From NCBI RefSeq assembly GCF_037890675.1, contig NZ_CP149574.1, forward strand, positions 2,108,001 through 2,172,000: DNA of 64,000 nt, read 5' to 3'. Under the pieces are notes generated by a model that saw nothing but the letters and a program-made list of their open reading frames with translations, was not told the origin of the DNA and did no database searches. The DNA is from Methylovirgula sp. 4M-Z18. Lineage in GTDB: Bacteria; Pseudomonadota; Alphaproteobacteria; Rhizobiales; Beijerinckiaceae. This document shows positions 33,840 to 44,752 of the stretch, in pieces (the first letter of the stretch is position 1; each line of letters starts with the position of its first letter). A program made the position numbers and the translations under genes.

Positions 33840-34498
33840 CAAACGGATTCCTTCAACAAGCGGCGTCTGATCTCGTCCCAAATCTGCGCGCTGACCTGAT
33901 CGACGTCTTGTGCGGCATCGATCACGGCGCAGCGCTCGAGTTCGGCTGCCGCAATCTCGAGGAAGCTTTTGCGGAGCGCTTGATGAAATTCGAGATCTTC
34001 ACCCTCGAACCTATCGGCAGCCGCGCCTTTCTTGCGCCGCGCCGCGGCGCGGGCAAGACCAATTTCCGCCGGCAGGTCGAGAATGAGCGTCAGGTCGGGG
34101 CGGGTCGGTCCAACCGCCACGCGCTCCAACGCCTTGATCAATCGTGGATCGATATTGCCCAACGCCCCCTGATAGGCCTGCGTTGAATCCATAAAGCGGT
34201 CGCACACCACCCAGACGCCGCGAGCCAATGCCGGCCGGATCGTTTGGTCGAGATGATCGATGCGCGCCGCCGAAAACAGCATCGCTTCGCCGATCGGCGA
34301 AAATTGCTTGGCAAAGCCCGAGAGGATCACTTCGCGCAGCTCTTCTGCCTTGGCCGAGCCGCCGGGCTCGCGCGTCGTCAGGGTCTCGATCCCGCGGGCT
34401 GCCAGACGCTCGGCGATGGCGCGGACTTGGGTCGATTTTCCCGCGCCCTCCCCGCCCTCCAGCGTGATGAATTTGCCCTGATGATGCGGATCGGCCAT
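33839..34498 (-). CDS. tmk: Thymidylate kinase
   Basis: A protein of 219 residues with P-loop EGGEGAGKSTQ near residue 15, the DRFMDSTQAYQG motif near residue 102 and the LID region rich in Arg/Lys (ARAAARRKKGAAADR). It phosphorylates dTMP to dTDP. It lies 3 bases downstream of the dacA-like gene stop and overlaps holB by one base. Confidence 0.95.
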   Translation of the reverse strand: MADPHHQGKFITLEGGEGAGKSTQVRAIAERLAARGIETLTTREPGGSAKAEELREVILSGFAKQFSPIGEAMLFSAARIDHLDQTIRPALARGVWVVCDRFMDSTQAYQGALGNIDPRLIKALERVAVGPTRPDLTLILDLPAEIGLARAAARRKKGAAADRFEGEDLEFHQALRKSFLEIAAAELERCAVIDAAQDVDQVSAQIWDEIRRRLLKESV

Positions 34499-34501
34499 AA
34501 A

Positions 34502-35734
34502 CTACCGCTTATACAGATATTTTTGAATGAGGGACCGACCCAGTTCGAGGCCCGCGTCGAGCGCCCGCCGCTGCAATGGACCAACTTCGACTCGTTCCGC
34601 CGTCTTCAGCGGGACATTCACCATTTCGATTTTGCCACGATAGACGCGAAGGTGCGCGAGCGCCTGTCCGGCCTCGACAGGCGGGACCAAGGGGCCGTCA
34701 TACACGATATTGGCCGTGAGTTTTTCCGTCGAGCCGACCGGCACCAGAACTTTAACCGGCTGATCGGTCACGAGCCTGACATCGCTCGACGCGCCACCAT
34801 AGACCCGGGCGCTGCCCACCTCGTCCCCCGCCTCGAAAAGCGTCCGCGCCTCAAAGGAGCGAAAACCCCAGAGCAGAATCTTACGGGCCTCGTTCTGCCG
34901 ATCCGTCGCGTTTTTCAACCCATACATCACCAGAATGAGCCGTTGCCCGCTCTGAACCGCCGAACCGACGAGGCCGAAGCCACTTTCATCGATATTGCCC
35001 GTTTTGAGCCCATCGGCACCAAGATCCATCGTCAGCAGCGGATTGCGATTGAGCTGATGAATCTTGTTCCAGGTAAATTCCTTCTCGCCGAAATATTTAT
35101 AATAGTCGGGATAGGTCCGGATGACATGGGCGGCGAGTTGCGCCATCTCCCGTGCAGTCACTTTTTGGTCCGGATCGTCCTTACCCCAAGGATTGGTGAA
35201 GACCGACCGGGTCAAACCGAGCTCACGCCCGCGCCGGTTCATGAGTGTCGCGAATGTGCCCTCGGATCCGGCGATACCTTCGGCGAGGGCAATGGCCGCG
35301 TCATTGCCGGAGTCGATCAAAAGGCCACGGATCAAATCCTCCACCCGAACGCGGCTGTTGAGGGCGGCGAACATGGCGGACGCGTGCGCCGGCGCGCCCC
35401 CTTCCCGCCAGGCGGTTTCCGAAATCGAGAATTCGTCATCGAGATGCAGCCGACCTTCTTGCAGCGCCTGAAAGACGATCTCCGCGGTCATGACCTTGAC
35501 GGTCGAGGCGGGTGTCCAGAGGTCATCGGCATTTTTCTCGAAAAGGACCGAGCCCGTATCGTAATCCATCAGGATCGCGCTTGGCGCGCTGGTCTGAACG
35601 GTTTGCTGCGCGCGCGCAGCAAACGTCATGCAGCACAGAACGATCAGCCAGGAAAGCAAAAGAAATCTGGCGGCCGGAAATCGGGAAAGTCCCGCCCTTC
35701 GCGCCTGAAAAATGAAGCGAAATCCAAATTTCAT
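34502..35734 (-). CDS. D-alanyl-D-alanine carboxypeptidase (penicillin-binding protein 5/6 family)
   Basis: A serine peptidase of 410 residues that trims the peptidoglycan stem peptide. An N-terminal signal segment (FLLLSWLIVLCCMTFAARAQ) is followed by the catalytic SxxK in PASTVKVM (about residues 77-80), the SGN motif in LIDSGNDAAIAL and KTG in ADGLKTGNIDE. The C-terminal domain ends in an amphipathic helix (RSLIQKYLYKR) that could anchor it to the membrane. The start at 35734 is chosen over 35782 because the signal peptide then has normal length; neither has a strong ribosome site. Confidence 0.9.
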   Translation of the reverse strand: MKFGFRFIFQARRAGLSRFPAARFLLLSWLIVLCCMTFAARAQQTVQTSAPSAILMDYDTGSVLFEKNADDLWTPASTVKVMTAEIVFQALQEGRLHLDDEFSISETAWREGGAPAHASAMFAALNSRVRVEDLIRGLLIDSGNDAAIALAEGIAGSEGTFATLMNRRGRELGLTRSVFTNPWGKDDPDQKVTAREMAQLAAHVIRTYPDYYKYFGEKEFTWNKIHQLNRNPLLTMDLGADGLKTGNIDESGFGLVGSAVQSGQRLILVMYGLKNATDRQNEARKILLWGFRSFEARTLFEAGDEVGSARVYGGASSDVRLVTDQPVKVLVPVGSTEKLTANIVYDGPLVPPVEAGQALAHLRVYRGKIEMVNVPLKTAERVEVGPLQRRALDAGLELGRSLIQKYLYKR

Positions 35735-35800
35735 GCCGCCATCATGCACAGACTTCGCATCTGCGCAATGGCGTCGCCGCATCTCGCCGCTGGGGATCGG

Positions 35801-36916
35801 CTACAGGCTGGCGGAGCTGTGCTTCTTGGCTTCCGGCAGCAGCTTTTTCTTGCCCGCCTGCTGCTTGTTCAGTAGCTCGGAAATGCCGTTTTGCTTGCCC
35901 TTCAGAGTGGGTTTGGGCGGCGGCGGTTGCACCACCATCTTGATCGCCCCGACATCGAAGGGGCGCGACGGCGGAAGCGGTGCGCGGAGTGGTGGCGGTG
36001 CTGGCCTAGCTTCCGATACGGGCTCGTCCTCGGCCGATGCGGTTTGCGCGGGCGGCGCGACATAGACGGTGCGAACCGGTGGCGGAGCGATCGGTGCCGG
36101 CGCTGGGATGGGTTTGGGCAGATGGGAAACGGGAGGCGGAGGCGGTGCGGCCGGCTGCTCGTCCTGATTCTCTGCGACCATGGTCCGCGGTGCCTCGGGC
36201 ATGCCGTCCATATGTGCCGGCGTGCCGTCGGTCCGCAAGGTGGCGGCCAGAACCCTGTCGTCCGATCCGTCCATCTCGGCGCGGCCGATATAATCCATTT
36301 TGATCGTCGCCGTGCCGATATTCTTGAATTCGAGCAAATCGGCCACGCGCGACGATACGTCCATCACGCGGCCGCCATGATACGGGCCGCGATCGTTCAC
36401 GCGTACAATGATTGAGCGGCCGTTGCGCAAATTGGTGACGCGGACATAGCTCGGCAGCGGCATGGTCGGATGGGCCGCCGTGATCGCATCCTTATCATAG
36501 ATCTCGCCGTTGGCGGTGCGGCGGCCATGGAACGCGTCGCCATACCAGGAGGCAAGGCCCGTGACGCTGTAGGACGAGTCCTTCTCACTCGGGTAATACA
36601 TGCGACCGGCAACAGAATAAGGCCGGCCAACCAAATATTGACCACCGCCCTTCGGCACCGGCTGTCCGTCAGCAATGACGCGCTCGGACGCCCGGCCATA
36701 AACGCTGGAAGAAAAATATTCTTTGCTATGGCTGGAGTGCGACGAACGGGGCTGGTCGGCGCAGCCGGAAAGCGCGCATGCCATCACGATACCTGTCACC
36801 AGCAGGGCCGATTTTCCCGATGGAAGCGGAGAAACGGCAAAATGCACGCTTGGACGAGCAAAAGTCTTTATCGTCATGTAGCGGTACGCGATACTCGAAA
36901 TCCAACTGGACCGCAT
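35801..36916 (-). CDS. rlpA: RlpA-like septal ring lytic transglycosylase (lipoprotein)
   Basis: A protein of 371 residues. A lipobox ACALSGC places the lipid-modified Cys at residue 52 (or 39 from the later ATG at 36877). The double-psi barrel begins GLASWYGDAFHGRRTANGE and continues to IIVRVNDRGPYHGGRVMDVS, keeping the catalytic Asp region. The C-terminal SPOR domain of classic RlpA is missing and replaced by a long Pro/Ala/Lys-rich tail, so septal targeting would differ. GAGGGG about 8 bases before 36916 supports that start. It heads the dacA-tmk-holB-metG-tatD block. Confidence 0.88.
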   Translation of the reverse strand: MRSSWISSIAYRYMTIKTFARPSVHFAVSPLPSGKSALLVTGIVMACALSGCADQPRSSHSSHSKEYFSSSVYGRASERVIADGQPVPKGGGQYLVGRPYSVAGRMYYPSEKDSSYSVTGLASWYGDAFHGRRTANGEIYDKDAITAAHPTMPLPSYVRVTNLRNGRSIIVRVNDRGPYHGGRVMDVSSRVADLLEFKNIGTATIKMDYIGRAEMDGSDDRVLAATLRTDGTPAHMDGMPEAPRTMVAENQDEQPAAPPPPPVSHLPKPIPAPAPIAPPPVRTVYVAPPAQTASAEDEPVSEARPAPPPLRAPLPPSRPFDVGAIKMVVQPPPPKPTLKGKQNGISELLNKQQAGKKKLLPEAKKHSSASL

Positions 36917-37258
36917 CGGCAAAAGCCCCTCAACTCGAATTCAAGGCGATAAATCCACCCCGATTTGGCGAAGACGTAAGGCAAAGCCTGCGACGTCAAA
37001 ACATTTGCGCCATTCATGTTTCAAAAGCCTTAACAAGGCTGCGTAAATGCACACTCAACCCGTGTTGCGCGCATCCGTTCTGCCCAATTTGCACAAGACA
37101 GTCGCCGCAAGACGCACTCCGATTGCGACATTTTTGCGGCAGCTCCCGACTTACGCCCTAAAAGGCGATTTAGATTGGCCTAGAAATTAGGCTATTTTCA
37201 TCATAAATTTCTTATTATTACGAAATAGATTTAAACTAAATTCTTGCCCCGCACAGCT
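36917..37258. other. Non-coding stretch, no gene seen
   Basis: About 340 bases between rlpA and the glyoxalase-like gene. It becomes AT-rich near 37190-37250 and holds one small inverted repeat (GCCTAGAAATTAGGC near 37178-37192), possibly the end of the minus-strand transcript. No tRNA or other RNA gene can be recognised. Confidence 0.45.
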
Positions 37259-38131
37259 TCATTTTTTGTCGGCACCTACAACCGTTTCAAACACAATCGT
37301 GACACCAAATGCGACCAGCGGGGGCACGATCAGCCAGCCGTTCGACTCGCTGAAGACGACCTTGCCGTCCGCCAATGATGAAGCGCATTGGGCGAGATCA
37401 GACACCGCGATCCGGTAAGCTGCGAGCCACGGCGACGTTCGCGGCTGACTCTCGCTGGCGCCATAGTTTTGAGCGAATTCGGCGGGAGACAACACCGCAA
37501 TCTGCCCGCCTCCCGTGTCGATGGGCGCTGCGTCAGCCGACGTTCCGGCGAACGCATTCAGGAACGAAAGATGCGCGCCAGGCTGTTCGGCGACGAGAAT
37601 CACGCCCGCGATAGCCTGCGCTGTATTGGCGTGGGTCTGGAAGGCCGGGTTCCAGAAATTCTGCGGGAAATGCTGTTGGCAGACGAAGAACCCTGCTTCG
37701 TCGATGTGCTTGGACTGCGCGAAAGCCAAGGTGAAGGCGACTTCCGTGTCGCTACCGTCCGGTCGCTTCGCCTTGCGACCGAAATGAAACGTCTCGAAAT
37801 CGCCAATTCCCGCCTGTTTGAACTTCGCCCGATCCGTTTCGGCGTCCTGCGACTGCAACACCAACATCGCGAAACCTTCTCGATTCTCGATGAAATGAGC
37901 GATGAAGGCCGAAAACGAAAAGGTGTGCAGGTCGATGTCCTGTGGCGGACGATAGCCGTCACCCGTCGAAATCAGCTCTAGGAACGCCCCGTGCAGCTGC
38001 ACGATTTGGTTCTCCGTTCCCCACGGATGCCGATTCTTCACCCCCACGGTAAAACCCATGCGGCGGTAGAGATCCGCCTGCGCAGTGAGAGTGCGGGAGG
38101 CAAGCACGAGATGGTCGAGGGCGCGCGGCAT
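37259..38131 (-). CDS. Glyoxalase-like domain (VOC superfamily) protein
   Basis: A protein of 290 residues. It starts RALDHLVLASRTLTAQADLY and then RRMGFTVGVKNRHPWGTEN, the usual opening of the Glyoxalase_3 family (PF13468), followed by GAFLELIS and a second VOC repeat around GVILVAEQPGAHLSFLNAF. The function of this family is not known; members may be lyases or dioxygenase-like. It ends just before the rlpA-proximal gap and lies 104 bases downstream of pyrG on the same strand. Confidence 0.82.
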   Translation of the reverse strand: MPRALDHLVLASRTLTAQADLYRRMGFTVGVKNRHPWGTENQIVQLHGAFLELISTGDGYRPPQDIDLHTFSFSAFIAHFIENREGFAMLVLQSQDAETDRAKFKQAGIGDFETFHFGRKAKRPDGSDTEVAFTLAFAQSKHIDEAGFFVCQQHFPQNFWNPAFQTHANTAQAIAGVILVAEQPGAHLSFLNAFAGTSADAAPIDTGGGQIAVLSPAEFAQNYGASESQPRTSPWLAAYRIAVSDLAQCASSLADGKVVFSESNGWLIVPPLVAFGVTIVFETVVGADKK

Positions 38132-38235
38132 GGCTGGGTCCGTCGGGTGACATCAAACCCTAACGCCAAAATACGCACATTCAAGATGCTGCGTGCGAGC
38201 GCGAGCCCCATGCCAATCGCCGGAGCCCGTCGAGA

Positions 38236-39876
<1,641 letters not shown>

Positions 39877-39970
39877 CTATTCCTTTCACGCCGATTCGTC
39901 GATCAAAAAAACGACTTGGCCCAATTAATCCACACGCGCGGCCAGCCCTGATCGCGCGTTCATTGTCTCA

Positions 39971-39996
39971 AGAAAATGGCCGGGGTGACCGGCCAT
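39971..39996 (-). terminator. Rho-independent terminator after secG
   Basis: On the minus strand ATGGCCGG and CCGGCCAT pair around a 5-base loop and run into TTTCTT, 6 bases after the secG stop. Confidence 0.75.
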
Positions 39997-40001
39997 TCAG
40001 C

Positions 40002-40391
40002 TTATTCGGATTTTGGCGCCTCCGGCGCCGCTGGAGCAGCAGGTGTTTGCGGCGCCGGTGTCTTGTTCTGCTCGTTGAGCTTGTCGAAAAGCGACTTGTC
40101 GTCTTGCTGGCCAGGCGAGGCCGGGGCCGACGTCTGCGGTAGATTGTTGAACAGCGACGACGGCGCACGGCTGCGGCTCGCCAAGATGCCGAGCGACAGG
40201 CTGGTAATGAAGAAAATCGCGGCCAAAATGCCGGTTGTGCGCGTCAAGGCGTTCGCCTGGCCGCGGCCCGTCATGAAGCCGCCGCCTCCGCCCTGCCCGA
40301 GCGCACCGCCTTCCGAGCGCTGCAACAGCACGACGCCCACCAAGGCGACCACCACCATCAGGTGGATAACGATCAATACGGACTGTAACAT
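40002..40391 (-). CDS. secG: Protein translocase subunit SecG
   Basis: A protein of 129 residues with two membrane helices (about 3-24 and 53-72) joined by the conserved loop QRSEGGALGQGGGGGFMTGR. The C-terminal ~50 residues are a Pro/Ala-rich cytoplasmic tail, common in alphaproteobacterial SecG. It assists SecYE in protein export. Its usual neighbour tpiA is 1.5 kb away, with two inserted genes between. Confidence 0.93.
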   Translation of the reverse strand: MLQSVLIVIHLMVVVALVGVVLLQRSEGGALGQGGGGGFMTGRGQANALTRTTGILAAIFFITSLSLGILASRSRAPSSLFNNLPQTSAPASPGQQDDKSLFDKLNEQNKTPAPQTPAAPAAPEAPKSE

Positions 40392-40704
40392 TCAAAATCC
40401 ATGGAGTTTTGGCACGGGAACGGCCTGCGCCCCCAAATATTGGGGCGGCTTCTACACGATACAAGTGGGCTTGGCTATGGCCGTCTTTCATTTTGGATGA
40501 CCGTGAACGGCGGCTGAGCTAATCTCCGCGCGACCGGAGGGGTCGCTTTGGAATTTCCTGCGCGCCATCGGTTTTCTGAGCCGCATTCTGCAAGACTAGT
40601 TGCCGATGCGCGCCCTTGCGTATAAGACCTTGATGACAAGCCGAATTTATTTATAAATCAGTTATGTATGATTATATACTCACGTTTTATGTTAGGAGAA
40701 TCGC
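40392..40704. promoter_or_regulatory. Promoter region of the Mop gene with a weak Mo-box-like sequence
   Basis: About 310 bases without a gene. Just before the Mop gene, at about 40660-40684, AGTTATGTA and TATATACTC are separated by 4 bases and loosely resemble the half-sites of ModE/Mop Mo-boxes. The match is imperfect in both halves and in spacing. AGGAG at 40693-40697 is the ribosome site of the Mop gene. Confidence 0.35.
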
Positions 40705-40917
40705 ATGAAGATCAGTGCTCGTAATGTGCTCAAAGGCACGATTGTCGATGTCGTCAAAGGTCAGACGACGGCACACGTCCGGATCGATGTGAACGGCACG
40801 ATCGTGACGTCCTCGATCACCAATCAGTCCGTCGACGAGCTGAAACTCGAGAAGGGCAAACAGGCCTATGCGGTCGTGAAAGCTTCCGATGTCATGGTCG
40901 CCGTGGACCAGCATTAG
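40705..40917 (+). CDS. Molybdenum-pterin/molybdate-binding protein (Mop, TOBE domain)
   Basis: A molbindin-type protein of 70 residues. It starts KISARNVLKGTIVDVVKGQT and ends YAVVKASDVMVAVDQH, the full length of a single TOBE/Mop domain. Such proteins form hexamers that store molybdate or tungstate in the cytoplasm. The next gene codes for a periplasmic binding protein, so the two may form a molybdate acquisition pair. They sit between secG and tpiA, which are usually adjacent. Confidence 0.92.
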   Translation: MKISARNVLKGTIVDVVKGQTTAHVRIDVNGTIVTSSITNQSVDELKLEKGKQAYAVVKASDVMVAVDQH

Positions 40918-40931
40918 GCAGATCCTCTGTG

Positions 40932-41926
40932 ATGAGACTTGCTGCAGCCCTCCGCGTGCGTGCGCTGATTGTCGCCGGCTTGCTGGTTTTCGCTTCCGGT
41001 CCGGCCTTTTGCGCCGACGTCACGGATTCGGCCGGGCGAACCGTCCATGTGCCGGATCATGTGACCCATATCGTACCGGCCGGACCACCGGCCGATGTGC
41101 TGCTGTATGCGCTCGCGCCCGATTTGCTCGCCGGATTGGTCGAACCCTGGCGCGCCGATCAGATCGGCGCCGTTCCCGAAGCTTACCGGGGCTCGGCCAA
41201 GTGCCGCGGATTACCGGCAAATTGTCCGATGACGATTTTGTCCGGCTTTCCGACCGCCATCCCGACCTGATCGTCGATTACGGCGACGTGAACGCCGACT
41301 ATGCGCATCTTGCGGACATGGTGCAGGACAAATTGCACGTCCCCTATCTGCTGCTTGACGGCAGTTTGACGCATCAGCCTGATATGGTTCGCAAACTTGG
41401 CGCTATCCTGGGCAAGTCCGAGCGCGCGGAAACCATTGCAGCCGCGAGCCAGCAGGCATTGGGCCGTTTGCAGGCCCTGGCGCCGGCCGAGCGGATCAAA
41501 GTCTATTATGCGCGCGGGGTCGACGGCCTACAGGCCGTCCGCGCCGGTTCAAGCCTGAGCGAGGCGATCGAACTCGCCGGTGCGCAGAATGTCACCCCTG
41601 CCGGTCACGGCGCTTTTATGACGGTGAGTCTCGACGATGTCGTGCGGTTTGCGCCGCAAGTGGTGATTCTGGCGGATTCGACGGCGGCGACATTCGATAG
41701 TCCGTTGCGCCGCGCCTTGCCAGAGGGCACCAGGTTCCTGATCGATCGTGGGTTACCTTACCCGATTCTCGAAAAGCCGCCGTCCATCAACCGCCTCGTC
41801 GGCGCACTTGCCTTGGCCGAGCAGCTCTATCCGAAAGAAGCCCACGGCTTTGCCGAGCGCGCCGCGGAACTTCAGACGTTGCTCTTCCCCGGCGCGCCGC
41901 AAAGCGCGCTTTTCCTCGCGAAATGA
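40932..41926 (+). pseudogene. Periplasmic substrate-binding protein (PF01497 type), frameshifted
   Basis: The first part (frame of the ATG at 40932) has a signal peptide ending FASGPAFCADV, then TDSAGRTVHVPDHVTHIVPA. It breaks after EAYRGSAK near 41200. The homologous sequence continues one frame over as VPRITGKLSDDDFVRLSDRH to the stop at 41926. Restoring one G (AAG GTG CCG) joins the parts into a normal ~330-residue protein. PF01497 members bind iron chelates, B12 or, in the MolA group, molybdate; the Mop gene just upstream favours molybdate. No permease or ATPase is adjacent. The lesion could be a sequencing error. Confidence 0.75.
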
Positions 41927-41933
41927 GGCGCCC

Positions 41934-42686
41934 TCACTTGTAAGCGGCTGCGATTCTAATGAAATCGTCGCATTTCAGGCTCGCGCCGCCGATCAGAGCG
42001 CCATTGACATTGGCAACCGCCATCAGCTCTGCGGCATTGGCCGGCTTGACCGATCCACCGTAGAGAATGCGCACGCCATCCGCCGCATCCGGCACCAAGC
42101 GCTTGAGCTGCGCGCGGATGAAGGCGTGCACTTCAGCGACATCCGCCGCGGTCGGCGTCAGTCCGGTGCCGATGGCCCAGACGGGTTCATAGGCGATGAC
42201 CAGATTATCTGCGGTGGCGCCGGGAGGAAGAGAACCGTCGACCTGCGCTTCGACGACTTTGAGCGTGTCACCGGCCACCCGCTGATCCTTCGTCTCGCCG
42301 ACACAGACAACGGCCACGAGACCCGCGCGAATCGCCGCCTCCGCCTTGGCGCGCACTAAAGCATCGCTTTCGTGGTGATCGGCCCGGCGCTCCGAATGGC
42401 CCAGGATCACATAGGCCGCCCCGGCATCTGCCAGCATGGCTGCAGAAATATCGCCCGTATGCGCACCGGAAATCTTGGTGTGGCAGTCCTGCCCTCCGAT
42501 CTTGAGTCGCGTGCCGCGCGTCATGTCTGCGGCTGCAGAAACGAGGGTCGCCGGCGGGCAGATCGCAAAATCGACATTTTCCTTTGGGAACTGGCTGACG
42601 GCGTCACGTATGGCGGACAATTCGGCGAAGGCGGCCTTCAGCCCGTTCATTTTCCAATTGCCGGCGACAAGCGGACGCGGATTCAT
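41934..42686 (-). CDS. tpiA: Triose-phosphate isomerase
   Basis: A protein of 250 residues, standard length. It has the Lys site in GNWKMNG, the catalytic His in ILGHSERR near residue 95, the catalytic Glu in [11 protein letters not shown] near residue 165 and the phosphate loop [15 protein letters not shown]. It interconverts dihydroxyacetone phosphate and glyceraldehyde 3-phosphate. It is divergent from the PpiD-like gene, an arrangement common in Hyphomicrobiales. Confidence 0.96.
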   Translation of the reverse strand: MNPRPLVAGNWKMNGLKAAFAELSAIRDAVSQFPKENVDFAICPPATLVSAAADMTRGTRLKIGGQDCHTKISGAHTGDISAAMLADAGAAYVILGHSERRADHHESDALVRAKAEAAIRAGLVAVVCVGETKDQRVAGDTLKVVEAQVDGSLPPGATADNLVIAYEPVWAIGTGLTPTAADVAEVHAFIRAQLKRLVPDAADGVRILYGGSVKPANAAELMAVANVNGALIGGASLKCDDFIRIAAAYK

Positions 42687-42839
42687 CGAAAGCTCCCTTC
42701 AATTTTGACCGATGACGGGTTAGCAGACTGATGCACACTATGCAAAACGTGCGTTTGCCTTTATGGCCTGCCGTTCACCCGCGTGGAATGAGGGGCGCCC
42801 GCGACGCGTCACGTTTGATCAGGTCCGGATCGGAACACA

Positions 42840-44747
42840 ATGCTCGAAGGTCTTAGGAAGGTTAGCAACAATTGGCTCGGCAAACTGTTTTTGACCGTCG
42901 CCATGGGGTTCATCTCTATCGCTTTCGGTATCTGGGGTTCCGGCGTGGGTGAACTCGTCCGGCACATCGGCGGCAGCAATGTTGCGAAAGTGGGCGACAC
43001 CGATATCTCCACGGAACAGTACCAGCGGCTTTACCAACGCAGTTTGAACCAGTTGCAAACCCAGGCGCGCCAGGTGATCACCTCGGCGAAGGCGCATGAA
43101 ATGGGCGTCGACACGCGAGTCTTGAGCAAGCTCCTGACGGATGCGGCACTGGATCAGACTGCTAAGACTATGAAGCTGGCGCTTTCCGATGAAGACACGG
43201 CCCATGCGATAGCCGCCGATCCGGCCTATGCCGGTCCCGATGGCCGCTTCACCCAGGGCATCTTCCAGCAGATCCTGCAGAATGCCGGGATGTCGGAACA
43301 GGCGTTCGTGCAAGACCAGCGGGCCGCCTATCTGCGCGCTCAGTTGGTGCAAGCCTTGGTCGGCGGCATGAAGCTGCCCGATGTCACGGTCAGTGCTCTT
43401 TATCGCTATGCGGCGGAGACCCGCAGCGTCGACTACATCATCCTGTCGCCGTCCCTTGTCGGCACGATCGCTCCGCCTGACGATGCGACGCTGCAAAAAT
43501 ATTACGACTCGCGGAAATCCGCTTTCGCCGCTCCGGAATACCGCCAATTCGTGACGCTCGCCGTGACGCCCGCCACGATCGCCGACCCGAATTCCATTTC
43601 CGACGCGGACGCCCAGAAACAGTTCGATAAAGATCCGGGCAAATATCAGGTCGCCGAAAGGCGCGACCTGCGGGAGATCACTTTCCCGACCCTCGCCGAC
43701 GCCCAAGCGGCCGCGGCGAAGATCAAAGCCGGCAGCAGTTTCGATGACATCGTCACTGAGCGTCAATTGAAGCCCGAGGACGTCAATCTGGGCACGCACG
43801 CCAAGGCGGATATCATCGACGCCAATATCGCCAACGCCGCCTTCTCACTGGACGAAGGCGGTATCAGCGACGTCGTGAACTCCAATCTTGGTCCCGCGAT
43901 TCTTCAAGTGCGCAAGGTCGAACCCGCCGTCACACGCAGCTTTGCCGATGTCGCACCAGACATCAAACGGGATCTCGCCACGAAAAAGGCGATCGATTCG
44001 GTACAAGGTCTGCACGACAAGATCGAAGACATGCGCATTTCCGGCAAGCCCTTGGCCGATATCGCCAAGGAGCTCGGGCTGACCACGACCGATATTGCCG
44101 CAAGCACGGCGACAGGCCTCGACAGGGACGGCAAGCCGATCCCCGATTTCGTCGCCAAGCAGTCGGTGCTGAAAGCGGTGTTCGCCAGCGACGTCGGCGC
44201 GGACAATGAGGCGTTGAACACCAAGGACCAGGGCTATGTCTGGTTTGAAGTCGACAAGATTGACGCGGCCCACGACCGGCCGCTGTCCGAGGTGAAGACC
44301 GAGGTGGAGGCTGCCTGGCGCACCGACGAGATCATGCAGCAACTCGCCAAGATGGCCAAGGACGATGAGCAGCAGCTAAATGCCGGCACGTCGCTTGCCG
44401 ATATCGCCGCCAAAGCCGGCAATGTCGAGATCAAACATGTCGCCGACGCCAAGCGGTCCGGGTCCCCGGAGCTTGTCCCCGCGGCGAGGGTTCAAGTCTT
44501 CGATCTGCCGGTCGGCGGCGCGGGCTCGGCTGCGGTCCAGGATGGCCGCATGCTGTTCAAAGTGACGGGCACCTCCACCCCGCCGTTGGACCCCGCATCG
44601 AACGATGTTGCGCAGATCAAGGCGAAGTTTGCCGACATGCTGCCTGAGGACGTCGCGATCGCCTATGTCGCCCGCCTACAAAAGGACCTCGGTGTCAGCG
44701 TCAACCAGCAAGAGCTGCGCACCGTCACCGGTTTGGATCAGAATTAA
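42840..44747 (+). CDS. Membrane-anchored periplasmic chaperone/peptidyl-prolyl isomerase, PpiD-like
   Basis: A protein of 635 residues. A single N-terminal membrane segment (LGKLFLTVAMGFISIAFGIW) is followed by a SurA_N-type helical chaperone region and a parvulin domain around residues 240-360 (REITFPTLADAQAAAAKIKA). It should sit in the inner membrane facing the periplasm and help fold exported proteins. The start lacks a strong ribosome site. It lies 5 bases before trpE and probably shares its transcript. Confidence 0.9.
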   Translation: MLEGLRKVSNNWLGKLFLTVAMGFISIAFGIWGSGVGELVRHIGGSNVAKVGDTDISTEQYQRLYQRSLNQLQTQARQVITSAKAHEMGVDTRVLSKLLTDAALDQTAKTMKLALSDEDTAHAIAADPAYAGPDGRFTQGIFQQILQNAGMSEQAFVQDQRAAYLRAQLVQALVGGMKLPDVTVSALYRYAAETRSVDYIILSPSLVGTIAPPDDATLQKYYDSRKSAFAAPEYRQFVTLAVTPATIADPNSISDADAQKQFDKDPGKYQVAERRDLREITFPTLADAQAAAAKIKAGSSFDDIVTERQLKPEDVNLGTHAKADIIDANIANAAFSLDEGGISDVVNSNLGPAILQVRKVEPAVTRSFADVAPDIKRDLATKKAIDSVQGLHDKIEDMRISGKPLADIAKELGLTTTDIAASTATGLDRDGKPIPDFVAKQSVLKAVFASDVGADNEALNTKDQGYVWFEVDKIDAAHDRPLSEVKTEVEAAWRTDEIMQQLAKMAKDDEQQLNAGTSLADIAAKAGNVEIKHVADAKRSGSPELVPAARVQVFDLPVGGAGSAAVQDGRMLFKVTGTSTPPLDPASNDVAQIKAKFADMLPEDVAIAYVARLQKDLGVSVNQQELRTVTGLDQN

Positions 44748-44752
44748 TTGCC

